The notes beneath the pieces were generated by a model that was not told the DNA's origin, searched no databases, and was given only the letters and a program-made list of their open reading frames with translations. Below, in pieces: positions 10,734 to 22,000 of a stretch of DNA of 64,000 bases; positions within the stretch are counted from its first letter, which is position 1; the number at the start of each line of letters is the position of its first letter. Source of the DNA: Oscheius sp. JU75 (taxonomy: Eukaryota > Nematoda > Chromadorea > Rhabditida > Rhabditidae); NCBI GenBank assembly GCA_037178855.1, contig JASJZC010000006.1, positions 2,976,001-3,040,000 of the forward strand, in the 5' to 3' direction. Position numbers and translations under genes: made by a program.

Positions 10734-11905
10734 TCAAAGATGCTTCGGAGGGATGAAACCATTCGAATCGGCTGAAGGATCAATTTGTTTTTGTTTTTTG
10801 ATCGCAATGGCGTCATGATTTCTCATGGCATTGAGAACGGAGCTAGTAGTCGAGCCTAAAATGTTTAAAAATGTAGAGCACAAATATACTCACTCTTCTG
10901 GCAGAGGTAAGTGTTTTTATGGTCCCAGACAAATCCCCACATACCAAATTCGTCTCCTCGATCTGATCTAGTCATAAGTATGTATAAGGCAGGGCTGTCA
11001 GGCTGTTCTTAAGTGTATTTTACAAAAGTCACGCAGTTCAAGATTACCCAAGTCTCGAAGGTCGAAAGAACCCAAAGGCGTTCCATCCGTCCAAGAACAT
11101 GAGGCCGCAGTTGAGTTTAGACACGAGAGACCGATCAGTGGCTCTGGATCAAGTTCCGTGAGATTACCGATCAAGGCCACCAAGAAATCATTTTGCTCTT
11201 TGTCAACAATCTTCGCCAATTTTCCTCCTTCATGAGCACAAGAGGCAACTGCATCGGCATGATTCTGAGACGGTACAACATAGTATTTGTAGCAGTTGCA
11301 GTCTCCATGGTAGAGGGTGTAGCCGTTGGTACACATGGCATTGGCTAAAGATTATTGTCTTTTGGCTTCCGCTTCAGCTTGATGTCTCGCTGTCTCTGTT
11401 TTCTTTCAGACTTACTTGGACAACCGTTGGCCGGAGGTGGACAAGTTGATGGTTCGACTTCATGATCTGGGTCAACGGAGCAAATGTAAGGTAGCTTCAA
11501 GTTGCATTGAATCTTGCTGAGATCATTAGGTTTCAAGAAAACCAATAGCTGACTCACGTGTATTTGCCGTCGGAATCCCTGACGGAAGCGCACTGATAAA
11601 TGCTTGGATCGGAAGGTTGCCCATCAGCCCAGTTTTGGAATAAATACGGTGCACCACTGGTCCAAGTCCATTGAGTTGAAGCTAGCAGATTGAGCCCAAC
11701 CCAATAGTTGTTAGCTCCATTGGCCAGACCATTGAGGTAGGCACCCTCATAAGCGTTGTCAACGCTTGTAAGATGACCTCCAAGAGCGATGCAGTTCTCT
11801 TCAGCGTTAAGGAAACTATCCGCATCGGCTACATACTTGTAGCACTTGTTGAAGGAGTATTGATAGGTGGTACCTATTGGACAGGCCGTAAAACCCGAAG
11901 AGACC
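10734..11905 (-). CDS. Secreted protein with two C-type lectin domains (CLEC family)
   Basis: Two C-type lectin-like domains in tandem. Domain 1 reads TACPIGTTYQYSFNKCYKYV with a long-form Cys pattern, the core NNYWVGLNLL, then WTWTSGAPYLFQNWADGQP and the closing LPYICSVDP. A linker rich in Pro and Cys (CPPPANGC) leads to domain 2 (CTNGYTLYHGDCNCYKYY, ASCAHEGGKLAKI, ending GMWGFVWDHKNTYLCQK). The second domain lacks an obvious calcium-binding EPN or QPD-WND set, although QQPD is present once a 25-base intron (11008-11032) is removed. Other introns are about 43, 70 and 37 bases. The C-terminal exon ends GFIPPKHL, stop 10734-10736. The 5' end (part of a signal peptide, SLLVSSG) begins at an acceptor near 11905, and I could not place the first exon. 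Nematode CLECs are often gut-expressed and pathogen-responsive. Confidence 0.8.
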
Positions 11906-12617
11906 AAAAGAGATGCTAGGGGGAAGTACGGTTGCTGGTGTCTGTCTCCAGCCGGGTCAATTCGAGTGCTGGAACAATAGGAACGATATTCTGACTAGGG
12001 GAAACGAAGAACGCAGAGCCTACGAAGACATCTACAAATGGGTTCCTGACCTTTTGAATGGAAGAATCTCGGATCCTACACACGGATGTGACTACTACAA
12101 CAATCCTGCGATCGAGTACGGGGACAGAGAGCCGCAGTGGGTCAGACAGGCCAGAGGAACCATGGAAATTGGCAATCACCGCTTCTATTATATTGGACAT
12201 TGATACTGTGGTTGGAGAAATAAACTTTAGGAGAAATCTTGGAGACAGAGAAACAGAGAGAAAGAGATATTGAAGTAGAGAGTCAGAGAAACATGAGACT
12301 GAACCATTTGCCAAACAGGTCGAGTATTGCGGCTAGCTTCCGCCTGGAATTTGGAGGCATGGAAACTGAAAAGACGATAGCGTACCTGTTAGATTGACTG
12401 AGACAGGATTAGGCCTCGTAACAGAAATCGACGACCCAGGCACGAGAGTTGTATGGCTCCTAGTCAATGCTAAGGACTTCAAAGTTGTCGAAAGCAAGGT
12501 GGAGTACCTGGAAAATGAGACTGTCTCTCTGTCTCTGTTCGCTAAAAGAATCGGGTCTTTTACAAGATAGTATTAATAATCTACTCTGTAACTTCACTCC
12601 GTTTTCCATCTCAAATT
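11906..12617. other. Repeat-derived intergenic sequence
   Basis: Contains the 12182-12275 copy of the dispersed repeat (inverted relative to 6832-6910) and CTGTCTCTCTGTCTC low-complexity sequence near 12520-12540. The missing first exon of the lectin gene may be here. I see no other gene. Confidence 0.4.
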
Positions 12618-12692
12618 ATTTTTTTTTCAAATGAAGTGTCTTGAATCGAATCCTTCGGAAATGCTTCGAAACTGCTTCATCTCCAGGGTTCC
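12610..12692 (+). pseudogene. Copy of the 5' exon region of the OAC acyltransferase gene
   Basis: About 75 bases starting TTTTTTTCAAATGAAGTG match 19005-19075, the first recognisable part of the acyltransferase gene, in the same orientation with only a few differences. Similarity ends just after CTCCAGGGT. It is followed by unrelated sequence, so this is a truncated fragment, not a gene. Confidence 0.7.
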
Positions 12693-13100
12693 GGAATTCT
12701 TTAGCAAAATTATTTTTTTGAACTGCATTGAATTTTTCGAAATCTCGAAAAGAGCGAGTAGTCAAAGTTTCGAATGCCTCCAGGAGCTCAGTGAGGTGAT
12801 CACCTACTTTACTGGCATATTCGTCAATCTTTGTTATCTGCTCCGGAGCTGTATCCTTGTTAATGAGTAAAACCTCTCTTTGACTACCGAGTCGATTCTG
12901 GCTTCAATTTCTTTGAGATTTGCACGTAAGGATTGAATTTGAACGCTTTTTTGCTGTATGTAGGCAGCAAGATCAGCGGATTCAGCGAGGAACGCGAATA
13001 CCGGTTCAAATTCTTTAACCGCATTTAACTACATCTGGGCTTGTTTACCGAGGTTGGTAACTTTGGCTTTCCAGTAACCGATTCGGCTGTTCACACTCAT

Positions 13101-13530
13101 GTTGTTGCAAGAGCTCCAATAAAGTCGCAAGCGACCACACATACTGACAGAGAAGACAGAGAGTCACAGCTCTGTTATCTCCGTAAGCAAAAACTGATTA
13201 GAGGGAGGTGTTTCGTTTCTGCTAGTCCAAGAGTTCCAAAAAAGTCGCAAACAGTTCTTGCGTGTACTATCAAAAAGATCGTCCATGATGGTGGTGAAGC
13301 TGGCCCAGTCCGGGATTACCAGCTGCTTCTTCAGCGCCTTACCGATCATTCCAATGCTGCTGTTTCCGAGGCAACTAGAAAGGATTTGACTAGGAAAGGG
13401 TCATCCACTGTCTTCTCTGTCAGTATGTGTGGTTGTTTGCGACTTTATTGGAGCTCTTGGACTAGCAGAAACGAAACATCTCCCTTTAATCAGTTTTTGC
13501 TTACGAAGATGCTGTGACCCTTTCGAAGAG
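13101..13530. pseudogene. Glutaminase exon fragment between inverted repeats
   Basis: The centre (about 13258-13435) copies 25215-25400 of the glutaminase gene. It includes part of an exon (minus-strand frame KQLVIPDWASFTTIMDDLF), its 3' splice site and adjoining intron sequence, with about four substitutions and one 3-base deletion by eye. Because intron sequence is included, the copy was made at DNA level. On both sides lie inverted copies of a roughly 120-base sequence (with GTAAGCAAAAACTGATTA and GTTTCGTTTCTGCTAGTCC, about 13130-13245 and 13425-13520). The structure resembles a foldback element that has captured a host gene piece. Confidence 0.75.
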
Positions 13531-13649
13531 TTCTTACTTCCTTGCTGCCAACTTTCTTTCGAAATCACCCCGTTTCTCAATACACTTTTTTTCAAGAAAT
13601 GTTGTGATTTGCACGCTAAGCCGTTATTCATTTCAGACCCTCCAACCCA

Positions 13650-14325
13650 ATGCCTCTTTTCGGGTTTCTTGGCCCCATCTCGGAGACACACATTACGAAC
13701 AACTCGGCTTATAATATCTTTGCCAGTGTCAAAATGACCTCCAAGATTGATGTATCTCTCACCGTCGGATACGACGGAACACAAAAATTCTCTACTACAA
13801 GTTAGTTTGCGACGCACTCTCATGCATCGCGCTAAACCACGCTAATCAATTATCTATTTTTTTCAGTCGGCAAAAAGGACTTCTCGGTGCCTCCTGGCTT
13901 CAGCAAAATCGCACCTGGACAGACACAGAAATTCTCTCCTGAAGGATCTGGCAGGAGAATCATGGAAGTGTGCACCGCCTACCTCAGCATCTACATTAAA
14001 ATGCCGAGTCAGTACTTTTTCCTTTTATTTTTAAAAATCTTTGAATTTCGTTAAAAAACGTTGCAAACACGCCCAAATTTTAAAACTGTGAATGAATGCA
14101 TCTAAAACTCTGTATGTCTGTGTTAAGGTGATTATCAGAAAAGTGTTCCGGAGCGTGAAACATTCTGCTTCCCCGCCATCGTAATCACTTATGTTTCGCA
14201 TTTCAGATGGAGAATGGGAACTGTGTTGTGAGAACCATCCCTTTAAGGAGAATCGCAGTTTCACGGTCAATGCTAATCTAACCTTCGTCCAGAACAATTA
14301 CGAGGAGGACTTCCGCATGCATTGA
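13650..14325 (+). CDS. Small 136-residue protein, unrecognised
   Basis: Three exons. The ATG at 13650 lies 14 bases after a TTTCAG acceptor. The protein starts MPLFGFLGPISETHITNN, continues YNIFASVKMTSKIDVSLTVG and, after a 65-base intron, IGKKDFSVPPGFSKIAPG. A third exon after an intron of about 200 bases carries ELCCENHPFKENRSFTVNAN and ends before TGA 14323-14325. There is no signal peptide or membrane span. Alternating hydrophobic residues suggest a beta-sheet protein, and the PPGFSKIAPG-like loop suggests a small beta-sandwich. It sits intact among gene fragments and repeats. Function unknown. Confidence 0.65.
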
Positions 14326-15295
14326 CGACTCCCTTCCAATCCGCTTGTTTATCTATTACTACCGGGGCTAGGGAGTAGGCTAATACATTAGCCGATTATA
14401 GTACTGTTGCTGGATAAACATGTCTAGAACACTTAATGTTTTTCACAACAGCACTGTGAAAAGTGTCTTTGACAGTTTTACATTGACGGACGGCCCTATG
14501 ACCCGACATATCATATCGTCTACTTTACCCGAAGTTTGCATTTCACACCGCCCGGTCTGCTCAGACTAGCACCGATGTACCGACACATGTGTCATGATCT
14601 TTGGTAGCGTATAATGAATATAGAGGACTTTGAAACAGTTCCGAGTGGAAATTTTGTGCCCGAGGGCATGTAAATAGAGAACTCAAGTATTTAGATAGCT
14701 GATACGATCGCAAGTTTTGTTTCATACATGTATCTAGCTCCCTAGTACATGGACACATGAACAAAAGGTAAAGATCGAGACAGACTAATCTCCAAAATGG
14801 TATTAAACTTTTCAGTCATCCTCACAAATTGTCCAACTCAACGGTTATTTCTTTAGAAACAAAAAAGAGTTGGCTGGTTATCAGTTTGAATAACTGTGTC
14901 AGCTTCTTTCAAAAACTACAAGTACAAGGTCGGTTTAGTGTTTACGAACAAAAGGACTGAAATAGACATTACAGTCAGTAGAGAGCAGGTCTGGAGAGAA
15001 AAGTGATGGATTAGCAGCATGAAATATGATAAATAAATCTGAATCAGTCTGCCTGAATGTTGAAGAGAGGATCGTAATACTACAGTTTCTGTCTCTCTCA
15101 GTCTTCTGTTCTTTATCCTCTTTATCTCTGTCTCTCTGTCATTTTCTGAAAAAGTACAATTGTCTTTCATAAGTGTTCCAGAGCTTCTTATCGAAGTAGG
15201 TCAAACCATGACTGTGCTCTAATTTAAGCCCACTGAAATGCATTGGAGTCTGATAAGTACTGAATATAAACAGATTGAAGATAACCAGTTCAGCG
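14326..15295. other. Intergenic with acyltransferase 3' fragment
   Basis: Apart from the acyltransferase copy at about 14462-14760 and low-complexity CTCTCTGT sequence near 15085-15140, I see no feature. Confidence 0.5.
14462..14760 (+). pseudogene. Copy of the 3' end and 3' UTR of the OAC acyltransferase gene
   Basis: Matches 22424-22764: the last coding bases (frame read as YHIVYFTRSLHFTPPGLLRL), the stop codon and about 170 bases of 3' flank. The coding part has internal deletions (for example GTCGTCTCTTTGACT... shortened to GTCTTTGAC), so the frame is broken. Same orientation as the parent gene about 8 kb downstream. Confidence 0.8.
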
Positions 15296-18200
15296 ATGAG
15301 GGTCTTTCTCGTCTTTCTCTTTTTCACATCATCGCTGGCCAAATACGAATAGTAAGCTGGATTCCAAACATTTTCACTGCTTCTTAAGTGGTCTACAATG
15401 TCGAACTCTCGAGTGTCTGGACAAGGAAGAGCTCATCAAGAGCTTGAAATACTATCAGTCAAAAGAAAACCGGGCTGTGGTGGAGGGAAAGAGGCTGACT
15501 TACAAAAAGAAGACATCTCTCTTGCGGTTCTACAGACCTGACAGCGCTCCAGATGACGATGGCAACCCGACTTGTAACATCTGCAGCTCGCATCCTTGCA
15601 ACAATGGAACCTGTCAAGTTGACCCGAACAGTCCTTGGAGATTCTACAAGTGAATAGCCCGAAAGTTTGAAGAGGTTGTTGACATTTAGATGTACCTGTC
15701 CCGGAGATACGAAGGGAGACAACTGTGAGCTTCCTATCACCTGCCAACCGGACACCTGCGGTCCCGGAGCCAATTGTTACGTCGCAAATCATCAGACCAA
15801 TTGCGTATGTTCATTTGGCTTCTCTGGAAACCCGAATGATCCTGCTGTCGGCTGCTCACAACAAACGCTTCAAGCTTGCGCTTCTGGAGGCCCACATTAC
15901 GTGACTTTCGACCAGCTCTCGTTTGACTACATGGGCACATGTCCTTCAATGTTTTCTGCACCCTGTACTTCTCTGGCTGGAGGCTACAACAACTTCCAAG
16001 TAGTCACTCATTCTGACTTTTTCGGAGATAGCCGGTTTGGACCTTAGCTACCCTACTCATAACGTTTTCAGCACCATTTCGGTCGCGTCCCAGATTGAGA
16101 TCACCATGTGGGGGCAGAAGATTCACATCGATGCAAAGAAGGGTGCCTTCTTCAACGGAATTAGGATTAGCCCTCCATATCACTGGCCGAGTAAAGATGT
16201 TTCAAACGTGAGTTCAGTTCTCTTTTTTGACTAGCTTAAAACTCTGATTCTTCAATTCCCTTCCAGATTACCGTCTCGTTCACCGCGGACACATATACAA
16301 TTCAAAACAATCAGTATGTAACAGTTACCTTCACTTCCAATGGCCAACTCTGCGTCAAAGTGCCCAATGTTCCGGAGATGAAAGGCCTCGGCACTCTTTG
16401 TGGGCTAGCAGGAAACATTGACGGAAATCCATACAACGACATTGTTTACAGGTAGACAAATTTTCATTTCCCCCCTAACGAAAGCTATAGAAACGGGACA
16501 GTCTACCCTCTTACTGCTGCCGATCTTCCTAGCCTAAAGTACCCGGTCATTCTGCCAGTGAACGAGTGCCTTGACAGCTGGATCACAGACGATTTTACCT
16601 CGACCAGTGACAGTATTACATGTGCTACCGCACAGCAAATAGCCAACAACTCGAACTGTGAGGTCTTGCCGGCGATTGCTACCTGTTCGGTGATACAACT
16701 GGCTTCCAACGGAAGTGGACCGTTCTACATGTGTCAGGCTATGGGAGCTGGTGTGATCCAGGTAAAGAGTGGTCTTGCTACATACGATAGATTTTAAGAA
16801 CTACTACGACAATTGCGTGTTCGATATTTGCCAACAAGACACCCTAAAGTGCAACGTCTTCACCAACTTTGTGAAGGCTTGCCAGTTAGCCCTGCCCAAT
16901 ACTGACGTTCTCAACTGGAGAAGCACCCTGAACTGTCCTTGGATCTGTTCCCCTGGCTCTCACTACTCTTCCTGTACTTCCTCCTGTCCAGCTACATGTG
17001 CCGACCAAACGAGGCCGGACACGTGTAATCAAGGTGGGGGTTGTTAGAAGTCTCTCTTATCAAACTGAATCACTGCTTCAGTGCTCAGACGCCTTTTGAA
17101 AATGCTGATAAGAGAATTTTTAGGGTGTTTTGAGGGCTGTGAGTGTAATGCCGGGGACGTGATCGACAATACCAACCTTCTCGCCACCACATGCATTCCT
17201 CTGCATGATTGCGGCTGTACGGATCCTGAGGGAAATCTTCATGGAGGTTTTCCTACAAAAGTTCAGGATAATTAATTCGTTTAGCCGGAATCCCTTGGCT
17301 GGACCAGAACTGTACCGTTTTGGCCCAATGTGCCAATGGAACCTACTTCCCGGCAGACACTGAGTGCAGTGAGTATGGCTACTGCGGAACGGACAGTCAA
17401 TACCGAATGGTCTGCAAATGTCTCTCCGGATTCGCAGGGGACGGCTTCAATTGTACTGACATTGACGAGTGTCAAGATGCGGCCAGTTGCAGTGTGGACA
17501 AGGACTACGGTACCTGTACTAACACTATCGGGTCCTACAACTGCACCTGCAACCCGTATCATTACGGTAGAAATTGTGAAGTCTACAAGCCGAAGAGACA
17601 TTGTGCCGATTTGCAGCTCTATTGGGGTGTTATGGACGATGGAGCTTACTTGTAAGTTGTAGTAACACAGACATAGAGTCAGAGGCAAAAATACAGAGAG
17701 ACAGGAAAACAGAAAAACCAGGAGTCGGAGAGACAGGGGTACTTCGCTTTGTAGTAAAAATTACATATTTTCAGGATCTACCCTCCTTACACCTTCCGTG
17801 ACCTTCCAGCCTACAGTGGTCTCGAAGTCTACTGCGACATGACTCAGTTCGGTGGCGGCTGGACTCTTCTCTCTCACGACTCTGGCAGTGGAATGGCCGA
17901 CCATACCTTTGTGGAGTACGTGAACGGCTTCGGAAGTGGAGTGGACAGATGGCTCGGCCTGGAAATCACCCATCAGATGACACAAACAGGAAGTACCAGT
18001 CTCTTGCTGGCGAAGATTACCAGATGTGGCTACGATTTCTGGACAGATACCGTCTCCGACTGCACGTACCCTCAGTTCTCTGTCCTGAACAGCACCACGA
18101 CCTATGCCGTGGTCATTCCAACGAAATGTACTGGAACGGACAAGCAGTACACCGGAGAGTTTGATGGCTGGGCCAGATGGGAACTGTCTCAGCCCGGTCC

Positions 18201-18608
18201 AGCTTTCCAGACCTTCGATCAGGACACAACCATCCGTAAGTCTACTGTACTCCAAAAAGAGTCCTGTAATTTTCAGCCAAATGTTCCACGGTCCACAAAA
18301 ATGTTGGCTTTTGGTACCCTGTGGCTGAAAAAGATCTCTGTGGCTCTGCGAATCTCAACGGGTTCCGGACTTCTTGCAACGAGACGGCTCCAGACCAGAA
18401 GGATCTCAAGCCTTACGACCAGTACGGAGGACTCTTGATCGCTGATGCTTGGATGTACTTGAGACCGCAAAGTTATGTCCCTCCACCTTCTCCAACATTA
18501 GCGCCCCCACCACCGCCAACCACTGAGATAGTACCGGATGCTACTCCTCCTGCTGTGGAAACAGTAGCTCCAACTCCTGTCACAGCTGCTCCAGCTTCGG
18601 AAGTCTGA
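15296..18608 (+). CDS. Secreted vWD-TIL-EGF-fibrinogen-like protein
   Basis: A secreted modular protein. The signal peptide MRVFLVFLFFTSSLA starts at 15296. Next come Cys-rich EGF-like units (CNICSSHPCNNGTC, CTCPGDTKGDNCELP), then a von Willebrand type D domain (GGPHYVTFDQLSFDYMGTC, LCGLAGNIDGNPYNDIV), a C8/TIL-like Cys region (CSPGSHYSSCTSSCPATC, CECNAGDVIDN), a calcium-binding EGF (DIDECQDAASC...GSYNCTC), and a fibrinogen-like domain (LEVYCDMTQFGGGWTLL, CGSANLNGF, ADAWMYLRP). The tail is Pro/Thr-rich. Introns are mostly 38-45 bases with a longer one at about 17654-17774. All joins keep frame. Likely extracellular, perhaps gut lumen or matrix. Domain order resembles C. elegans vWD-containing secreted proteins, but I do not assign an orthologue. 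Confidence 0.85.
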
Positions 18609-18649
18609 ACATGATACTCATATTTTTGTGCATATTTGAATGAATTATA

Positions 18650-18990
18650 TTACAGAGTGCCAAAATAATAGCAACTCAGAAAAAACACCATATCTAACGG
18701 TTAACAATAGTTTTTTTTTTTTACAAACGAACATACAACAACTATTTATTGATTGTTTTTGCACAAAAATCAACTTTAATATCTTCGTCCACCCGCATCG
18801 AGGTATGCTTTGAGCCACCAATATTAATTTCAAAACTCCACGTTCCCCAAAAAGCACGCCACTTCCTGCCTTACGGTCCCAGTGTATGTTTTCACACCTG
18901 CCCTTTCCACGACTTTTTCGCACTGTCTAATCGTGCGTCAACAGCTATTCTTCTCCGTAACGGTCTAGCTGCTCACATACGGCAATCATG
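18650..18990 (-). mobile_element. Possible DNA-transposon remnant
   Basis: On the minus strand an exon-like frame (VDEDIKVDFCAKTINK) ends near 18750, followed by an A-rich stretch and an end reading GAGTTGCTATTATTTTGGCACTCTG, which looks like a Tc/mariner-type terminus. I did not find the other terminus, and the frame is broken upstream. Classification is weak. Confidence 0.3.
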
Positions 18991-19029
18991 AAACTCAATA
19001 AACGGTTTTTTTCAAATGAAGTGTCTTGA

Positions 19030-22000
19030 ATCGAATCCTTCAGAAATGCTTCGAAGCTGCTCCATCTCCAGGGTCTTCGAGCCTTTGCCATCATTTTCGT
19101 AGTCCTCTTCCACTTCTTCCCACAATATTTCCCGAATGGTTATCTGGGAGTCGACCAGTTTTTTCTCTTCTCCGGCTACCTGATGACCATGATGCTGGAG
19201 AGAAATCCAGAGCTCACAATCACCTCCGTTCTGGACTTTTTCTACAGGAGAGTCAAGCGAATTGTTCCGTTGTACTATCTGGCCACACTTACCATCATTC
19301 GTAAAGTTTTAAGACGGACTAAATGAGAAAATCTACTTCAGTTGCTGTCAATCTAACCCCCTCGACTACTGTGCTAGTGAACTTGGAGAGCGCGAAGAAG
19401 GCAATCCCATTCTTGACGAATCTCATCAGACCGGATGCGCTGGAGGACTACAATGCGAGGGTATGCTAGGAAAGATCAAAGAGGGGTTCGGGTCTGGTCC
19501 TGGTTTCTCTGAAGACTGCATACAGAGCCTGAAAAATTGAGTGTAAGAGCTTAATGCTGGTCGGTTCATTTTGGTCTCCAAACCATACATGCTTCAGAAG
19601 GTTCTGAATGCCACGGTAGCAAAGCTTCACTCTAGGAAGTACCCATTGTGTAAATTTCTAGCTGCCCATGAGAAGCCGAGTTTGCAGATCTTAAGATCCA
19701 CCATGAATTAAGCATGCAGATGATACCCCTTTAGAACCTGGTCGGACGGGGTTCTCTAACAGACAACAGTTTTTTTTTCCATTTTCCAAGTAAGAACCCT
19801 TGTCTATTTGCATAGCATTACAGTACGCACTTTCAGCTGGGTCTCGGCGTAGACATGTTCACTCACACCTGGTCTTTATCCCTCGAAATGCAGTTCTACT
19901 TCCTCTTTCCCTTTATCTTCTATGTCTACGTCAAAGGGCCTTCTCAAAATGTTTACGTTACTATATTAGGCAAGAACTTTCCTTTTTCTGTAGTCCCCAG
20001 CTTCAGTGCTCCTCTCCTTTCTCTATCACGCCTATAGTGATACCTTCATCTCTTTTTACTCTGTATTCGCACGGATTTGGCAGTTTATGGCAGGATTGGC
20101 CATCTTCTATGAGTCTAACAAGAGGAAGGGAGAGTACGAGACGCTTGTGGAGGACGGATCAGCGGTTGAGAAAGACAGATCACTTCAAAACCTGGTCGCC
20201 TGTTCTTCTGTAGTAGTTCTATTGGCTATGATGGCTTCCCGAGCAGCCATTGACCCTCTAATTGGGAGGTTTGTGTAATTTTTTATTCACGAATCCATTC
20301 CTTTTCGAGGATAGTAGCCATCCTCATGACCACCCTGATCGTTCATGTTGGCGGGAACAACCCTATTATGGAAAACCGGGTCCTCGTCTTCATCGGAGAG
20401 ATCTCCTACTCTTGGTATCTTGTCCATTGGCCGATTGTGGCCCTCTTCAAGATGAATGAGTTCACAAAGGACAGCGGTAAGAGTAATTTTGTAACTGAGA
20501 GCATAGACTTTTGAGACATGGCCGTGGGTATGCTGGCTTCGGTTCTCATCAGCATAGGAATCTATTTTACCTACGAAAAGTGGTATCTGTCGTGGGACAA
20601 GACGACGACAGTAGTAGCTGTTGCATTTCTTCTGATCCTGAATGGAGCGGCTCTTCTTCAAGTATCTGGTCAGTTCTGCACTCTGTCTCTCTGTCTCTCT
20701 GAAATTTCGTAACGTTTCAAAATTCATTAAATCACAGCTTGTGTCTAAAGATTGAATACGGTAGCTCCAAGAAAACCTAACAAACTTAGCACAGGTGTTC
20801 ACTAGTTTCTTCTTATTACAGAGCTTGTACCCAAGCCGGAGCTGAAGGAATCTGTAGTTAATAAAACCAGTACCGTCCAGCAGATAAATCTCACTCAATA
20901 CGGCGGTTATATCTACGAATCGGACCTCATGAATGAGAATCTTTACGGCTACGAGAGCATGAACAATCAGGAGAGAGCCGGTCTGAACAACTACTGGAGT
21001 GCTACCGATGCCAAGCGGTTGAGGAACTATCCGTGTAGAAGACTCAAGGATCTAGACATTCCCTTGCCAAGGGAGTGGAAGTGTGAGAACCAAAAGGTAG
21101 AAGGTTGAATTTGCCTGAAACATGTCAAGTTTAGGGAGCCAACACCAGTACAAAGATGAGTCTTCTGGTCATGGGGAATAGCTACGTTGGGAACAACATG
21201 AGGACCATTTTCGATCAATGTAAAGACGTCTTTACTGACATCTATAGCACTTGGACTGGGTGTAAGTTCCTCGCAGATTTTCAATACGTGTGTAGTCTGT
21301 GTATAAGGGCCAAAGGTAGCAGAGGAAACGTGTTCGGATTGCTTAAAAACCGTGTGTTCAGAGGGTCTCTGGACAAATATTTTTAGGTTTACGGGAGCGA
21401 AGAGCAAAGCTGGCTTCGAAAGTCCGGCTTGATCTATACTATAATACATTTGCACGAACAAGGGAGTTTTCCTGAAAAAAAGTTGGTTAACAGTCTGTTG
21501 AGAAAAACATAATCTACAGAAATCAGGGAACAAGTTCAAACATTTGAGATTAGCTCCCAAGTCCAAAGCAGACACATTCAGTAAAGGCGGGAAGTTTGAA
21601 TAAGAGGTAAAATAGCGAAATATTCACTATCTGAGACGGTACGGGAGAGGACAAAGTTCAAACCTGGACTTTCTCTAGTCGTTTAGAATTTCGTTCCAGG
21701 ACTCTCATTTGGGCTATGCTTTTGGCTTAAAAGATTTAAAAGTTGGTTTAATATTAAAATACGAGCACTTTACCACGTTGTTGTCACACCTGTACCGGCG
21801 GAAATGCGCTAGATGTTCAAAAGACCACATTTGAAAGGTACTGAAGCTCCAGCTTCGCTCAAAATATTAGAGAGACAGACAGACAGAGAAACTGAGAAAG
21901 ATATTCTTCTCTAATAACATGTCTTTTGGCCAAACTGTCCATTTTCAGCCTGCGAACCCCTCCTTCTCACTCGTTCTGTAAAAGGGCTTGACTGCAGCTA

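Noticed and set aside
13041-13823. Several 100-160-codon frames on both strands
   Set aside because: They cross the inverted-repeat arms and the glutaminase fragment, and their peptides mirror each other across the arms.
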